This document shows positions 18,908 to 28,911 of a stretch of DNA of 64,000 nucleotides, in pieces. Each line of letters begins with the position of its first letter. Within the stretch, counting starts at the first letter, position 1. The DNA comes from Symbiodinium natans. Lineage: Eukaryota; Sar; Dinophyceae; Suessiales; Symbiodiniaceae. The stretch spans positions 47,501-111,500 of the forward strand of contig CAJNDS010002690.1 in the NCBI GenBank assembly GCA_905221605.1. Direction: 5' to 3'. The position numbers were made by a program, and so were the translations under genes. The notes beneath the pieces are model-generated. The model was not told where the DNA came from. It saw only the letters and a list, made by a program, of their open reading frames with translations, and did no database searches.

Positions 18908-19051
18908 TACTTGGAGGTTCATGGTACTTATTAACCAGTTATAACTGCACGTATACCCCACTTGTAAGACTCTTAAGTGCCCCAATATGGTTATAAGTAC
19001 AGTTGTAAGTACAGTGATAATTGTTTAATAACTACCATGAACCTCCAAGTA
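18908..19051. mobile_element. foldback element, family A copy 7
   Basis: TACTTGGAGGTTCATGGTAC on the left and CTACCATGAACCTCCAAGTA on the right; the core repeats TTATAAGTACAGT. Well preserved. Confidence 0.7.
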
Positions 19052-19130
19052 GTGCCGAGGGCTATAGGGAGCCCCCATGGGGCCCCCCTCTATGCCGCCT
19101 TGGCAGTTTATGGCTTTTGCGGCTTTCTTT

Positions 19131-19298
19131 AAACCCTAAACCCTAAACCCTAAACCCTAAACCCTAAACCCTAAACCCTAAACCCTAAACCCTAAACCCT
19201 AAACCCTAAACCCTTAACCCTAAACCCTAAACCCTTAACCCTTAACCCTTAACCCTTAATCCTTAACCCTTAACCCTCAACCCTAAACCCTAAACCCT
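19131..19298. repeat. CCCTAAA then CCCTTAA array
   Basis: About 16 CCCTAAA units followed by a run of CCCTTAA and back to CCCTAAA. Confidence 0.95.
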
Positions 19299-19300
19299 AG

Positions 19301-19343
19301 TTCGAGGACATCGATCTTGGGCTTCTTCTTTGCTTATATTTCG
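19301..19343 (+). CDS. possible short exon
   Basis: Immediately after the array's final AACCCTAG it reads FEDIDLGLLLCLYF; donor TTTCG|GTGACC. If real, the acceptor AG is formed by the edge of the array. Confidence 0.3.
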
Positions 19344-19576
19344 GTGACCGGCCACATTCCTCGGCTCTCATATCTTGGCTTTGAGTTTCAGGCAGACTGG
19401 GGTTTGGAGTTTAGGGTTCAAGTTACCCAGCCCGAAACCCGAAGCCCCAACTGCACCCGAGCTCAGTGGAGGACGCCCCTAAACTCTACAGCCCGGAACC
19501 CTAATGGCCTAAACCCCTAAACCCAAAACCCTGAACCTTAAACCCTAAACCCTAAACCCTAAACCCTCAACCGGAG

Positions 19577-19624
19577 GACATGGTCGACCAGGCCCTTGCG
19601 AAGGCCCTGGGCGGCGTCCGCTGA
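19577..19624 (+). CDS. putative terminal exon
   Basis: After CAACCGGAG it reads DMVDQALAKALGGVR and stop, followed by about 40 bp of unique DNA and then TTTAGGG units. It looks like the C-terminus of an unidentified protein. Confidence 0.4.
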   Translation, partial: DMVDQALAKALGGVR

Positions 19625-19799
19625 GCTTCCTAGTCGGCTCTCCGCGTGTGTTTCTGGCTCCTGGGGTTTAGGGTTTAGGGTTTAGGGTTAAGGTTTTAGG
19701 GTTTTTAGGGCTTCATTCGGGTTTAGGGGTTTGTTATTTGGGGTTTGGGGTTGTTCGGCGTTTAGGGCACCAAGGCTTGCGCCCGTTTGGGCTTTTAGG

Positions 19800-20046
19800 C
19801 CCTGAACCCTACACCCTAAACCCTAAGCCCTGAACCCTAAACCCCAAACCCTAAACCCCAGAGAGTGAAACCCCTGGACCCTAAACCCTAAACCCTAAAC
19901 CCTAAACCCTAGACCCTAAACCCTAAACCCTAAACCCTAAACCCTAAACCCCAAACCCTAAACCCTGAACCCCAAACACTGAACCCTAAACCCTAAACCC
20001 TAAACCCTGAACCCTAAACCCTAAACCCTGAACCCTAAACCCCAAG
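19800..20046. repeat. CCCTAAA/CCCTGAA array
   Basis: About 33 units with irregular CCCTGAA and CCCCAAA variants. Confidence 0.9.
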
Positions 20047-20134
20047 CTTCCCAACATTCTTGGTTAGTCTCCTGAGCTGTGCTGAGCTCCCAAAAGCTGT
20101 TGAGGCCGCATGGCTCGGCTTGAGGCCTTTCAGG
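20047..20134 (+). CDS. putative exon island
   Basis: After ACCCCAAG one frame is open: FPTFLVSLLSCAELPKAVEA then AWLGLRPF, ending at TTTCAGG|GTTTAG. Hydrophobic N-terminal part. C-rich array left, G-rich right. Confidence 0.4.
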
Positions 20135-20274
20135 GTTTAGGGTTCAGGGTTTAGCGTATAGGGTTTAGGGTTTGGGGGCCTCAGGGTGCGGGGCATGAGG
20201 GTGCTGCAAGTCTGCTCACGAGGTGCACCCCCCCCCCCCCTCCAGGCATAAGAAGAATCGTAGGGGCCCTAAGA

Positions 20275-20348
20275 TGGGTTTAGGGTTTAGGGCTTTGGGT
20301 TTAGGGTTTAGGGTTTAGGGTTTAGGGTTTAGGGTTTAGGGTTTAGGG
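20275..20348. repeat. TTTAGGG telomere-like array
   Basis: About ten units. Confidence 0.9.
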
Positions 20349-20599
20349 GTTGTCTGCAAACTCTTCCAAAGCCAGGAACGCACAACTCTTTTGCACCCTG
20401 TCGCTGCCGGCCCTCCTCTCCACGACCATTTTCTTAAGAAAACTCAAAGAAATAGAACATATTCTTGCTTCTACAGGTAATCAAGGGATTATTATTATTA
20501 TATTTATTTTTTTTTGGGGGGGGGGGGGTTCCTAAGCAAATGGTAGCACTGCAGCTTGAGGGGGGGGGGAATCTTTGTGAAGAGAATGCCCTTAACCCT

Positions 20600-20725
20600 T
20601 AAGCCCTGCGACCCTAACCCCTAAACCCTAACCCCTAACCCCTCACCCCTAAGCCCTAAACCCTAAACCCTAAACCCTAAACCCTAAACCCTAAACCCTA
20701 AACCCTAAACCCTAAACCCCAAACT
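20600..20725. repeat. CCCTAAA telomere-like array
   Basis: About 15 units, preceded by CCCCTAA variants. Confidence 0.9.
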
Positions 20726-20811
20726 AGCTCGGTAACTCAGCAGGAGGAGACGAGGAGCTTGCTGCCCAGGGCTTTTAAATAGTCTCAACCCCAAAAGCCC
20801 AAACCCTGAGC

Positions 20812-21015
20812 TTGGGATGCTCACCCTGATACTAGCAGTCCTTACTAGGGATTATTTAGGGTTTAGGGTTTAGGGTTTAGGGTTCAGGGTTGAGGGTTTA
20901 GGGTTTAGGGTTTAGGGTTTAGGGGTTTAGGGTTTAGGGTTTAGGGTTTAGGGATTATAGTACCCCCTATTCTAATCCCTATTAAGGACTGTTAGTATAA
21001 GGGGGAACATCCCAA
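20812..21015. mobile_element. foldback element, family B copy 2, split by a TTTAGGG array
   Basis: Outer arms TTGGGATGCTC and GAACATCCCAA and inner AGTCCTTACTAGGGATTA / AATCCCTATTAAGGACT match copy 1 at 14288. About 13 TTTAGGG units (20855-20949) interrupt it, with AGGGATTA on both sides (20847-20854 and 20950-20957). Confidence 0.65.
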
Positions 21016-22580
21016 CCCTTAACACCAAAACCCCAAACCCCAAACCTCAAATCCTAGCGCTCTGCTTGCTCCTGTGTACAGGCAGAGAGGGGCAAACCAG
21101 ACTCGCGACTCGTTTCAGGAACCCCGGATAGTAAGCCAATCATGACAAAAGAGGCCAGAGTTTGCCGCGTAGGGTGTTGGTTTTAGGGTTTAGGGTTTAG
21201 GGGTTCGTTCAGTGTTTACGGCCGGTTCTAAACCTGCGACTTCAGGGCAGGGGACGCTTACAGGGTTTAGGGCTGTATGCGGCCCATACTCCTCCATGCA
21301 ATTCAGGGACGCGCCTTGAGTTCATGATACGAGGCTTCTTCTGCACTTTTTACAGTTCTTTTCGCGAAATACATGGTGCTGGGCTAGAGGTGTAGAGTTG
21401 AATGAACCTCCAATCTGACTCCCAGCCCCTGTAGACCCCCCCCCCATTGTGGGGGTTCAAGGTTTCAGACCTCCGGGCTCAGTTTGCGCAGTGTGACCGT
21501 TTGGGGACCTGTATTTCTACATGTGTACGACAGAGGCCAAAAGATTGCAAACCAGGAGCCAACAATGGAGCAGCGCGCCTCAGCAAACCAAAAGCCCATA
21601 TAAACCTTGAAGCCCTGAAACTATAAGCTTCACAACCCTGAACCCATAGCCAGCGCTCCAACTCCCAAAAGCCCTTGAAAAAAGACCAAGGCTGAGACAA
21701 CCGAAAAGCCTCAAAATTTCAGATACGTAGAGAGAGAGAGAGAGAGAGAGAGGGAAGTAAAGACATGCACACACACACACACAGACCCTCAGAGAGACAC
21801 ATACACACAGGCGCGCTTGCGCGGCTCTACTTATACTGTTGGGTAAGTGGACCCGCGCCTTGAGGCTCAGAACTTTAGCAGTAATTTGTATGTGTGGCAG
21901 GTAGGATTCATTGAAACAGTAGAGACCGTTAAAAAAGAAGTGGCCCGCAGCATGAGCAGGTGTCACCAGCACTCCGAAGTCCTCCACGAACGAAAGGGAG
22001 TTCCAAAGGATTCGGGCCTGAGATGCCTTTCGGTGGTAGTTGACAAACAGTGCTGTCTGTACTGCTTGCCGATGGATCCGATGGCCAGCAGCAGCTCGGA
22101 GCTGGGCCCTGCCGACTCCGCGGTGCAGCGCTAGGGGGGGGGGGAGGTGCCCAATTCGGGAGGTTGAGCCCGGAAACAGCCAGCCCGGCATCAGCCAAGC
22201 CTCAAGCTCGGACGTGCTTCTGTTTCTCAAGGGCAGAGTTTGTTTTTTCTTCTCTTGGTGGGTCCGAACTTTGGTAGCTCATCACGACCGCCCTCCCGAT
22301 AGGCCCGGAAGCTTGTAGCTGTAGCCGTGGCCCCAAGGAAAGGTGCCCCCAAAAGGGTTTACAAAAGTGTTGGGTCTGCCACATGATAGAGGTGTTGCAG
22401 CCGAAATCCAGATTGGCCCAAGAAGCTCCTCAGTGAGCACCTGTTCTAAGTACCAAGCGTGATGAACTTTTACTTGGTCGGAGTCATAGGCAAAATCGAG
22501 GTCAGCGTATGGCTTTACAGGCATATGTCCAGGGATGCTAAGGATGCAAACTTAGTGGCGGAACAGCGGCTCCTGCGTCA
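21016..22580. other. unique stretch with few repeats, no secure gene
   Basis: Holds AG, CA and GA microsatellites at 21729-21785 and an open plus-strand stretch before 22134 (CCLYCLPMDPMASSSSELGP then ADSAVQR, stop) that could be exon sequence. From here to about 31 kb telomere-like arrays are absent. Confidence 0.35.
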
Positions 22581-22581
22581 G

Positions 22582-22667
22582 GCCAAGTCACGGTGCTCCG
22601 ACCTGCACAAGAAGCAGCTGGTGGAGATTTTGATGAAGAACGCGGACCTCCCCTTGGTGCCACTGGG
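22582..22667 (+). CDS. exon of the LRR-vWA-ZU5 gene region: short module, copy 1
   Basis: After CTGCGTCAG it reads AKSRCSDLHKKQLVEILMKN then ADLPLVPL, ending CTGGG|GTGCGG. It is related to the exon at 24303 (DL..K.QL...L..AD..LVP), so the module is duplicated about 1.7 kb apart. It is basic and helical, function unknown. It may belong to the same gene or to a preceding paralogue. Confidence 0.45.
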
Positions 22668-24302
22668 GTGCGGGTCGTTTAGCTGAGCAATCTTGGGACG
22701 GAATGGTACGGGCATACATGTTCATGCCTAGCCATCCTCGCGACATCGCAATGCCTTGCTGAGTGTTTGCATGCACCTGGTGGTTCCGCTTTTGTGATGG
22801 CCTGCCACTTCGCCAGGTCGACCCGATGGGCCACGTCGACCCGGCAAACGAGTGGATGTCCAAGGACGCCAGGATCTGCAGCATCCTTCGGGGCTTTGCA
22901 GGCGGGGAGCTGAGACTCGAGAGGTGCGCTACGTGCTGTGTACGATGCTGTGGGTGTGGGAGTCATGCAGCGGAGAGATGCGGCGTCACCGTGACCAGAG
23001 CGTGAGGCAGCGGTTTCACCGTGGAGGATCTTCAGGCGGGAGCTAGCGTAGTGCGAGTGCCACCGCGTGCCACTGCTGCTGCCTGATGCTTCCTGAAAAC
23101 CCCAGGCCGGCTTGCAGGCCGACAGCAGCAGGGTGCCCAGTCACCCGCAGCGCCTTGTAACAGCTTGAAGGAACACGCGGAAGTCCACTGGATTCTGGAG
23201 AATTGTAAACACTGCGAGTCGACCACCTCGGCCTTGCCCAGAGTCGAGTTTAAGGTAGCCAATATTATCCCCGCGTAACGTGCGATTTATTATCCTGAAA
23301 GATCTTTATGAGCCAAGTGTCAGCAGCCTTATTGCGACCCTTAACGCTGCTGAAGTCACTGCAAAGACATGTGTGGCAGTCAGACCTAGCAAGGCTCGGA
23401 TTACGATTCTCCGTACAAACTCTTCGCGGCAACGCAAGGCGCCATGCTGTTTCGGTGCTTCCGACTTTGGAGTACTGTTTTTCTTAAACTTCCCCAAATC
23501 GCGCCGGCTATTTGCGAATGTTGGTATAGCTCTAATGTTGCGCCTGGTTTTGTGGGGGCCTCCTCTAGAAAGTCAATTTGGCTGGGTTATTCAGGACACC
23601 CTGAATGTTTGGAGGATCCTGAATCAAAGGCGAATCGTCCGGGCGCCGTAAGAAAATTTCTCGTGGCGCGCCTTTCAAACAGATTGCCGGGCATCGCTGC
23701 CCCTTTTCAACTTGTCTAAACTCCTCCCTATGAAAACCATATCAACCCCCGGGAGCGTCTAAACAGGGCAAAATCCAGCCTCGACTGTTCAGGGGGGGGG
23801 CACAACAGTAACGAGGGTTCAACATTATTCCGCTCAATCAGAGACACTTTGGACCCAATACCATATAGAAGAACGATCTTCCGTGGCCCGACTGCACCTT
23901 ACAACTCGACTTGGACTTGCTTCCAGCAAAAACATCCTACATCCCATGGTATCGAAATTTACATGTTAGAAGCTTCCAGGCAACTGCTTTGCAGGCCGTA
24001 GGAGGTCCGAAAAGGGTTCATGGGGGCCTGTGGGGGTCGACGGGGGTTCATGGGGGTCCATGAGCGTCCATAATCTCTTCCCCCAATCGCCAAGTCCATG
24101 GGCCACAGTTGAGACTTGTTCGTGGTCATGATGCTGAGGTGCGTTGCTGAGCTGCCAGGCCCTGGCTCGTTGCCTGGGCCAGGAACCGGCTTGTGAAGCT
24201 ACGATGGAGGCCGAGGCGCAGTCCCTCAAACAAAGCAGCAGTAGCTGAGCAGCTCACCATGAGATACAGGACGGGGGCGGCTATGCAGACTCCGTACCGC
24301 AG
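22668..24302. other. repeat-poor stretch between the two module copies
   Basis: Open plus-strand segments occur at about 22808-22990 (PMGHVDPANEWMSKDARICS or, one frame over, EVRYVLCTMLWVWE) and 23280-23650 (RFIILKDLYEPSVSSLIATL). They may be exons of a degenerate paralogue; I could not fix boundaries. Confidence 0.3.
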
Positions 24303-24437
24303 AGATACGACCTGTCGGACAAGATGCAGCTGGCACAGTTCCTGCAAGATGCGGACATCCGCCTGGTGCCACATTGGATGATGGGAGATGACTTAACAAA
24401 CATCCTGCGTTCAATCACATACCTGCTAAGGCGTCAG
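24303..24437 (+). CDS. exon of the LRR-vWA-ZU5 gene region: short module, copy 2
   Basis: 45 codons in phase 0 after GTACCGCAG: RYDLSDKMQLAQFLQDADIR, LVPHWMMGDDLTNILRSITY, LLRRQ; donor CGTCAG|GTTCTCGG. Predicted helical. It directly precedes the conserved family exon at 24610 and is probably part of the same protein. Confidence 0.5.
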
Positions 24438-24609
24438 GTTCTCGGAAGTTCGTGTGGAGCAAGGTTGCCGTAGCAGTTTCTCGCTTCTGGGGATTGGGGC
24501 CCGTCTTGGAAACGCGCTAAGGTGCGCGTTGAGTTCCTGCAAAAACTTTACCGTGAAGGCCACTCACCCTTCCGATCAGCGCCTCACTCTCCCGCCCCTT
24601 TTTTTCCAG

Positions 24610-25526
24610 CCTTCCCTGCGCGGAGGCCGGCGCTTCCCGAGGCGCCAGGAAGCCGAGTTTGCATACGTCGGGAGCCGCACCGCGCTGGTCACGCACGAGG
24701 AGGCACGGAGGGCCGCCGCCTTTCCTGGCACCGGAACACATCGGAGCCACAGGGCCCCCGCGGTCTCACGCAATCCCGTGACCTGTCTCAAGGTGCTGGC
24801 TTGGGCCAACGACCAGCCGACTGAGATCGGGAGGATCGTTTCAGTTTCAGCGATGTGGGAGGCCCGTGAGCATCCTGACCCCTACGGCTACCAGCTGCAA
24901 AAGCTCGCAACATCAGAGAAGCTGCGGGGGCAGGATGCCTTGTACATAGCCTACGTCTCACTTTTCCAGTTTAAGCGGCTGCAGCCGGCACACGAAGAGA
25001 GCTTTCGCCGTGCCAGGCGTAACCTGCATGTGCTATTTGCGCACGAGTGGACACGCACATTGCGCATCGAATCTCTGACGCCCGAGGAGCGCGTCAGGGA
25101 AGCCTGGTGCAACCAGGAGCACGTTCAGGTTTACCACGTGCCTAGCGGGTGCGTCAGACCCGTCCTGGCGGCAGAGCTCGTGCAGAATAGGACTCCACAT
25201 CACAGGCGCGGGTGGTGCGTCGCAGAGCTCCAATGGTCGTCCACCCGATACACAACTGGGCTGTCGGAAGAAGTCGACAGTGTGGAGGGCGACGTGAGCG
25301 GCGTCGCTCCGATGGATCCTGAGACCTTCCGAGCCACCGTTGGGCCCAACACGCTTAAATTCACGCATCGGAGTGACGAAGATGTTGTCTTACAACTTCA
25401 AAAGCGTGTCTTCGAAGAGAAAGCGGCGCGCTGCAGAGCGCTCCAGCTTTCCGATCTTAGTGCCGATGCTTTGGCTGTAGGGCTGAGTTCTTTAGACCAC
25501 TACCCGCAGTTGGAGAGCCTCGCCAT
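24610..25526 (+). CDS. main exon: conserved dinoflagellate family domain leading into leucine-rich repeats
   Basis: It follows a long pyrimidine tract ending TTTTTCCAG. The frame reads FPRRQEAEFAYVGSRTALVT, then (perhaps after a short intron, GGCACCGG...CTCAAG) VLAWANDQPTEIGRIVSVSA, MWEAREHPDPYGYQLQKL, a degenerate aromatic segment YIAYVSLFQF, RNLHVLFAHEWTRTLRIESL, YHVPSGCVRPVLAAELVQN, RRGWCVAELQWSSTRYTTG, PMDPETFRATVGPNTLKFTH, then FEEKAARCRALQLSDLSADA and the first LRR-like helix. I recognise the sequence MWEAREHPDPyGYQL plus RGWCvAElqWS from many predicted dinoflagellate proteins of unknown function. The conserved W-C-E pattern suggests an enzyme-like or TIR/HET-like fold, which is inference. 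The donor after LESLA is unclear (possibly GA). Confidence 0.65.
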
Positions 25527-25722
25527 GACTGCTCCGTGTGTCTGCTTGTTGTTGTCATGCCCTAACCAATACACATGGAACAGCATTTACTTCCCTTATC
25601 AGTAAAGCATTCTCTCCTGCTCCCTCTCTCTTTGGTCCCCCGTTTTCTTCTTCAGTGTCGCCCTCAGGAGCTTGGCAATCATGCAGAGCGACCTTGTGCC
25701 GAATCTTCCGTTACTGCTGCAG

Positions 25723-25775
25723 GCGGTGAGCTACTTGCGCTCACAGCTAACGACTTGTTTAGAGCGCGCCGGGCT
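25723..25775 (+). CDS. LRR exon fragment
   Basis: After TTACTGCTGCAG one frame reads GELLALTANDLFRAR, with the L.L..NDL signature of a leucine-rich repeat. The 3' boundary is not clear. Confidence 0.4.
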
Positions 25776-25847
25776 TCGACTCGGAGTTTACCTCCTCTCG
25801 GCTTCTCGACCCAGGGCCAGCGCAGTGTGCGTAGCTGTGTATCGCAG

Positions 25848-25935
25848 GTGCTCGAGGAGAAGGAGCGGCTGACACGGCTGAGCCTCCGTCAGAATGGGAT
25901 CAAGGAGGATGGCGCCCGTATGCTGCTGGAGGCTG
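25848..25935 (+). CDS. LRR exon
   Basis: Between GTATCGCAG and donor GCTG|GTCGG: VLEEKERLTRLSLRQNGIKE then DGARMLLEA. The repeat LTRLSLRQNGIKEDGARMLLEAL is of the ribonuclease-inhibitor type, with one repeat per exon as is common for this class. Confidence 0.65.
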
Positions 25936-26035
25936 GTCGGTTTCGGCAAGGTTTTCTTTGTGTTTTGAACTGTCACAGCAGAAGTGCGAACATGCATGAC
26001 GAGTCGCGGGGGGTGAGGGAGTAGCTCGGACGCAG

Positions 26036-26131
26036 GCGCTGCAGACGAACTGGGTGACTGAGATGGACCTCTCCGGGAACGATGTCGGTATGGCTGAGTC
26101 CCTCATAGTGGAGGCGCTAAAAGAGAAGCAG
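26036..26131 (+). CDS. LRR exon
   Basis: 32 codons in phase 0: ALQTNWVTEMDLSGNDVGMA then ESLIVEALKEKQ, a second ribonuclease-inhibitor-type repeat (MDLSGNDVG). The donor is a GC site, AAGCAG|GCTGG. Only three repeats are visible, so the solenoid is short or the rest lies in exons I did not find. Confidence 0.65.
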
Positions 26132-26277
26132 GCTGGCCGCCGGCACATGCCTGACACAACCTGCTGAGTCGATGTTGATGTTTGATAGAATTACATCCTT
26201 TTTTGGCCACCAACTTACCATATCCACTGTTTGGGATTTAGGAACGGTTATCAGCTCACTTTTTTGTGCATGTGCAG

Positions 26278-26756
26278 GTCCATTTCTCGCTGCTTTTGGA
26301 CAGCTCTGCTTCAATGGCCGGGGAGCCTTGGCAGCTTCTGTCAGCTGGCTACGACGCTTTCAGGGTGCAGCTGTGCACCAGCGAGAAAGCCCGCTTTGTC
26401 AGAAGGGCGTCGGTTTGGCTTCTTGGTGAGTCCATGCAGGTGCCGGCCTCAGGCTTACATGTGAGTCCCGATTTCATGCTTCCCCGCACGAAGTTTCAGG
26501 TCCTTGTGGACCACCACAGGACCACGGACATGCTGCCACACTTGCCGGAGTTTGCCGGCAGTGGTACGCTCCGTGTGTCTGAAGCTCTTGACGACCTCCA
26601 CCAGAACCTTCCTATCGACTCAAGATGTCAAGAGATTATCATCGTGGCGGTTGGATGCCCCTTTGTCTTGCCAGATTCACGTTTGATTCAAGCCTTATCG
26701 GCAAGAGAGAGCGTGCAACTGGTCGTCGGCGTCGCTTTGAGTGATGCAGCAGGCAG
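26278..26756 (+). CDS. von Willebrand factor A (vWA) domain exon
   Basis: After TGTGCATGTGCAG the frame opens VHFSLLLDSSASMAGEPWQL. DSSAS at exon residues 8-12 is the DxSxS metal-ion-dependent adhesion site of vWA domains; FAGSGTLRVSEALDDLHQNL holds the expected threonine; a central hydrophobic strand follows in CQEIIIVAVGCPFVLPDS. The aspartate usually found after this strand (TDG) is replaced by AVG, so metal binding may be altered. About 160 residues fit a whole vWA fold. vWA domains bind protein partners. The exon ends GGCAG|GTGAATG. Confidence 0.65.
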
Positions 26757-27410
26757 GTGAATGGTCAGGGCAGGGTGCTGGCCATCAGGATCATGCCGCG
26801 CAATGGGATCTCAACTGTGCTTCCCTGAGGCGCAAGTCTGCAACGGCTGCAGGCAGCTTTGATGGAGTCTGGAAAGCGCTGCTGGATCCGGACCGCGCGC
26901 AGCGAGAGCGCCATTGTCCAGGAATGGTTTGCTCTAGCGTATCTACTTAGTTACATGGTCAGCCACGCGCGATGACAGCCTGCAGATTTCTCCTGCGCGC
27001 AATAATAATCAGATGGGTTCGGAATGGTAGCATAAGTAGGTTTGGCGAGTGACACTGACCTCGGCAAAGCGTGACAGCTTCCTAGCCAGCTGTGCACACG
27101 AATCGTTCTTACAAGCGCACTCTCAATCATGCCGCTGAACTCCAAAGCAACAGTTGGTTGCTGTCAGCACGGTCAACAGTTGTCACTTCGCATGAGAAGC
27201 CGTGCTGATAAGTTCTTGGATTGAGAGGCTTTTGAAGATGCCCTGGCAGATGGGGAGCTCGTACGGCAAGGCCGCTTTCGAACAACAGAACTGGAGTTCG
27301 GTTGATGACCCTGGGCCGTGGGTTAAGCACCAAATCACGGTGAGATCTTAAGTTGCTGTCAAAGATTCCATGTCGCTTTGAGGGTTGGCTACTTGGCTTC
27401 TTGAGTGCAG
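26757..27410. other. intronic or unassigned sequence after the vWA exon
   Basis: A coding-like segment at about 26845-26940 (SFDGVWKALLDPDRAQRERH) may be an exon. The rest shows no features and no telomere-like repeat. Confidence 0.35.
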
Positions 27411-27667
27411 GAAGATGCAACGATCTTCGAATCAATTGGTTGTCTGGCAGCACCACGATACTGGACAGGCAAAAGACGGCATCTGTGAAGCAAGCAATGG
27501 TGACCCTGGAGACCCAGAACCTGGTTCCAAAGGGCTTGGAACTAAAGATCCTCAATGGCGATGTTGTCCTCAAACATGTGGATGACCTGCGGACCTTGCC
27601 TCTTTCGGCTGTGCTCACTGCTGTGGCGAGGAATCCAGCAGCTCTGATTGCAACGAGGAGTGAGAAG
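27411..27667 (+). CDS. ubiquitin-like domain exon
   Basis: After CTTGAGTGCAG it reads LRINWLSGSTTILDRQKTAS, VKQAMVTLETQNLVPKGLEL, KILNGDVVLKHVDDLRTLPL, SAVLTAVARNP. The order strand, strand, helix with TASVKQA..., strand LELKILNGDVVL, LRTL and a final strand LTAV is that of a ubiquitin-like fold; there is no C-terminal GG, so it is a built-in domain rather than a conjugated tag. The 3' boundary is uncertain (GTGGATG at 27668 is possible). Confidence 0.6.
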
Positions 27668-27755
27668 GTGGATGATCGCAGTGCCGGTGTTTCAGGGTCA
27701 TGGTTTAGAGGGCTTTGTCCAGGGCGCTCGGTAGGATTTGATGACGCATGCTGAG

Positions 27756-28070
27756 GTGGCAGAAATCGCGGATGTTATCACCGGCAGTGCTCTTCCCGAA
27801 AACATCAAGACGTCCGCTAGGGAACAAGGGCCTGCCTTGCACCAGCTCTTTCGAGAGCTTCCCGATCACCTCACAGAGGCCTTCGAAGATGACCCTGTGA
27901 AGTTTGTTCAGGGCATTGTCCTGAAGATCCACCAGAGTCAGCTTTCGACCTTCCTGACGGAGATGGACACTGTGAAGAAGCTACTGGAAGGCCTAGCCCA
28001 GGAGCAGCTGCGAGCGTTGCTTGAGGACCCGGCCGAGTTCTTTGGCTCGGCACTGGAGGAGCGGCGCCAG
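27756..28070 (+). CDS. helical repeat exon
   Basis: 105 codons in phase 0 between CATGCTGAG and the strong GC donor CGCCAG|GCAAGG. All helical, with an internal repeat: LPDHLTEAFEDDPVKFVQGI and LAQEQLRALLEDPAEFFGSA align on L..L...EDP..F. Function unknown; it may be a docking or dimerisation segment between the ubiquitin-like and ZU5-like domains. Confidence 0.6.
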
Positions 28071-28318
28071 GCAAGGCCTTTGAGATTACCGTCATCCTTT
28101 CTTGTGCGCGGTTTTTTCTAGGCATCTAGTTTCATGGCCTACTTACTTGTCGACCGTAGTCTTTACTAGCAACAGTGGCAACAGATCCTAGCAATATCTT
28201 GCTTTCGTCTTGGGCGGATCAAGTTTATCAGGGAAGGGATTGCCGCCCAAAAAAACTCCATATTTTCAGACATGGGATAAGTTGGGTTGTTTCTACCAAC
28301 AAATAGGGCCCGGACAAG

Positions 28319-28395
28319 ATGGCGCAGCTGGACCTGGAGACAGAGCAGGTTCAGGAGATGCAGATAGAGGCATCCACGACAATCATGGACTCATT
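28319..28395 (+). CDS. possible helical exon
   Basis: After CCCGGACAAG it reads MAQLDLETEQVQEMQIEAST then TIMDS, acidic and helical. The 3' boundary is not clear. Confidence 0.35.
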
Positions 28396-28911
28396 TCTGT
28401 GTCTGCTTCAGTACCGTGCTGTCTTGCTTCATGACAGTGTTCAAGGCGGATGTGGGCAAGTCAGGCAGACAGTTATAGCGTGGTCCAAGGTGTTAAACAG
28501 AATCTAGAACCAAGCCTGCCATTATTGAAGCTTAGTGCTGCGCAGTCCAGGGCGGATCGGGGGTGATGGTCAGATGCCTCAAGACCCACAGTTGTGATGA
28601 TTTTGCGTGCCAGGAAGCTCACTTGCAACCCGCATCAGAAATGGTGCGTGAAGCAGGCCTGCGCGGCATGCACAACAATTGGAATGATTGTGAAGTTCGC
28701 GAGTGTGTCATTTTAGTGTGGTTGTAGGGGTGTTTCTTGGCACACTACGACAAGATCCTGGATTTGCGTGGGTAAAGAGTCATTTGTCACACCCTGCGCC
28801 AACCGACAGCACCATAGATCCAAGAACAAGACAACTTTCCCTCGGTGCTTGGCCCCATGAATTTCAATCAATCTCACTCGCGGGGACTATGCCCAAATTT
28901 CCTACTACTAG

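Noticed and set aside
21580-22230. Long minus-strand frame over the CA/GA microsatellites
   Set aside because: Its tail is microsatellite-encoded and no family features are visible; splice-like plus-strand signals are as good.
22679-22966. Minus-strand frames opposite the module region
   Set aside because: No splice signals or domain; shadow of the plus-strand coding-like sequence.
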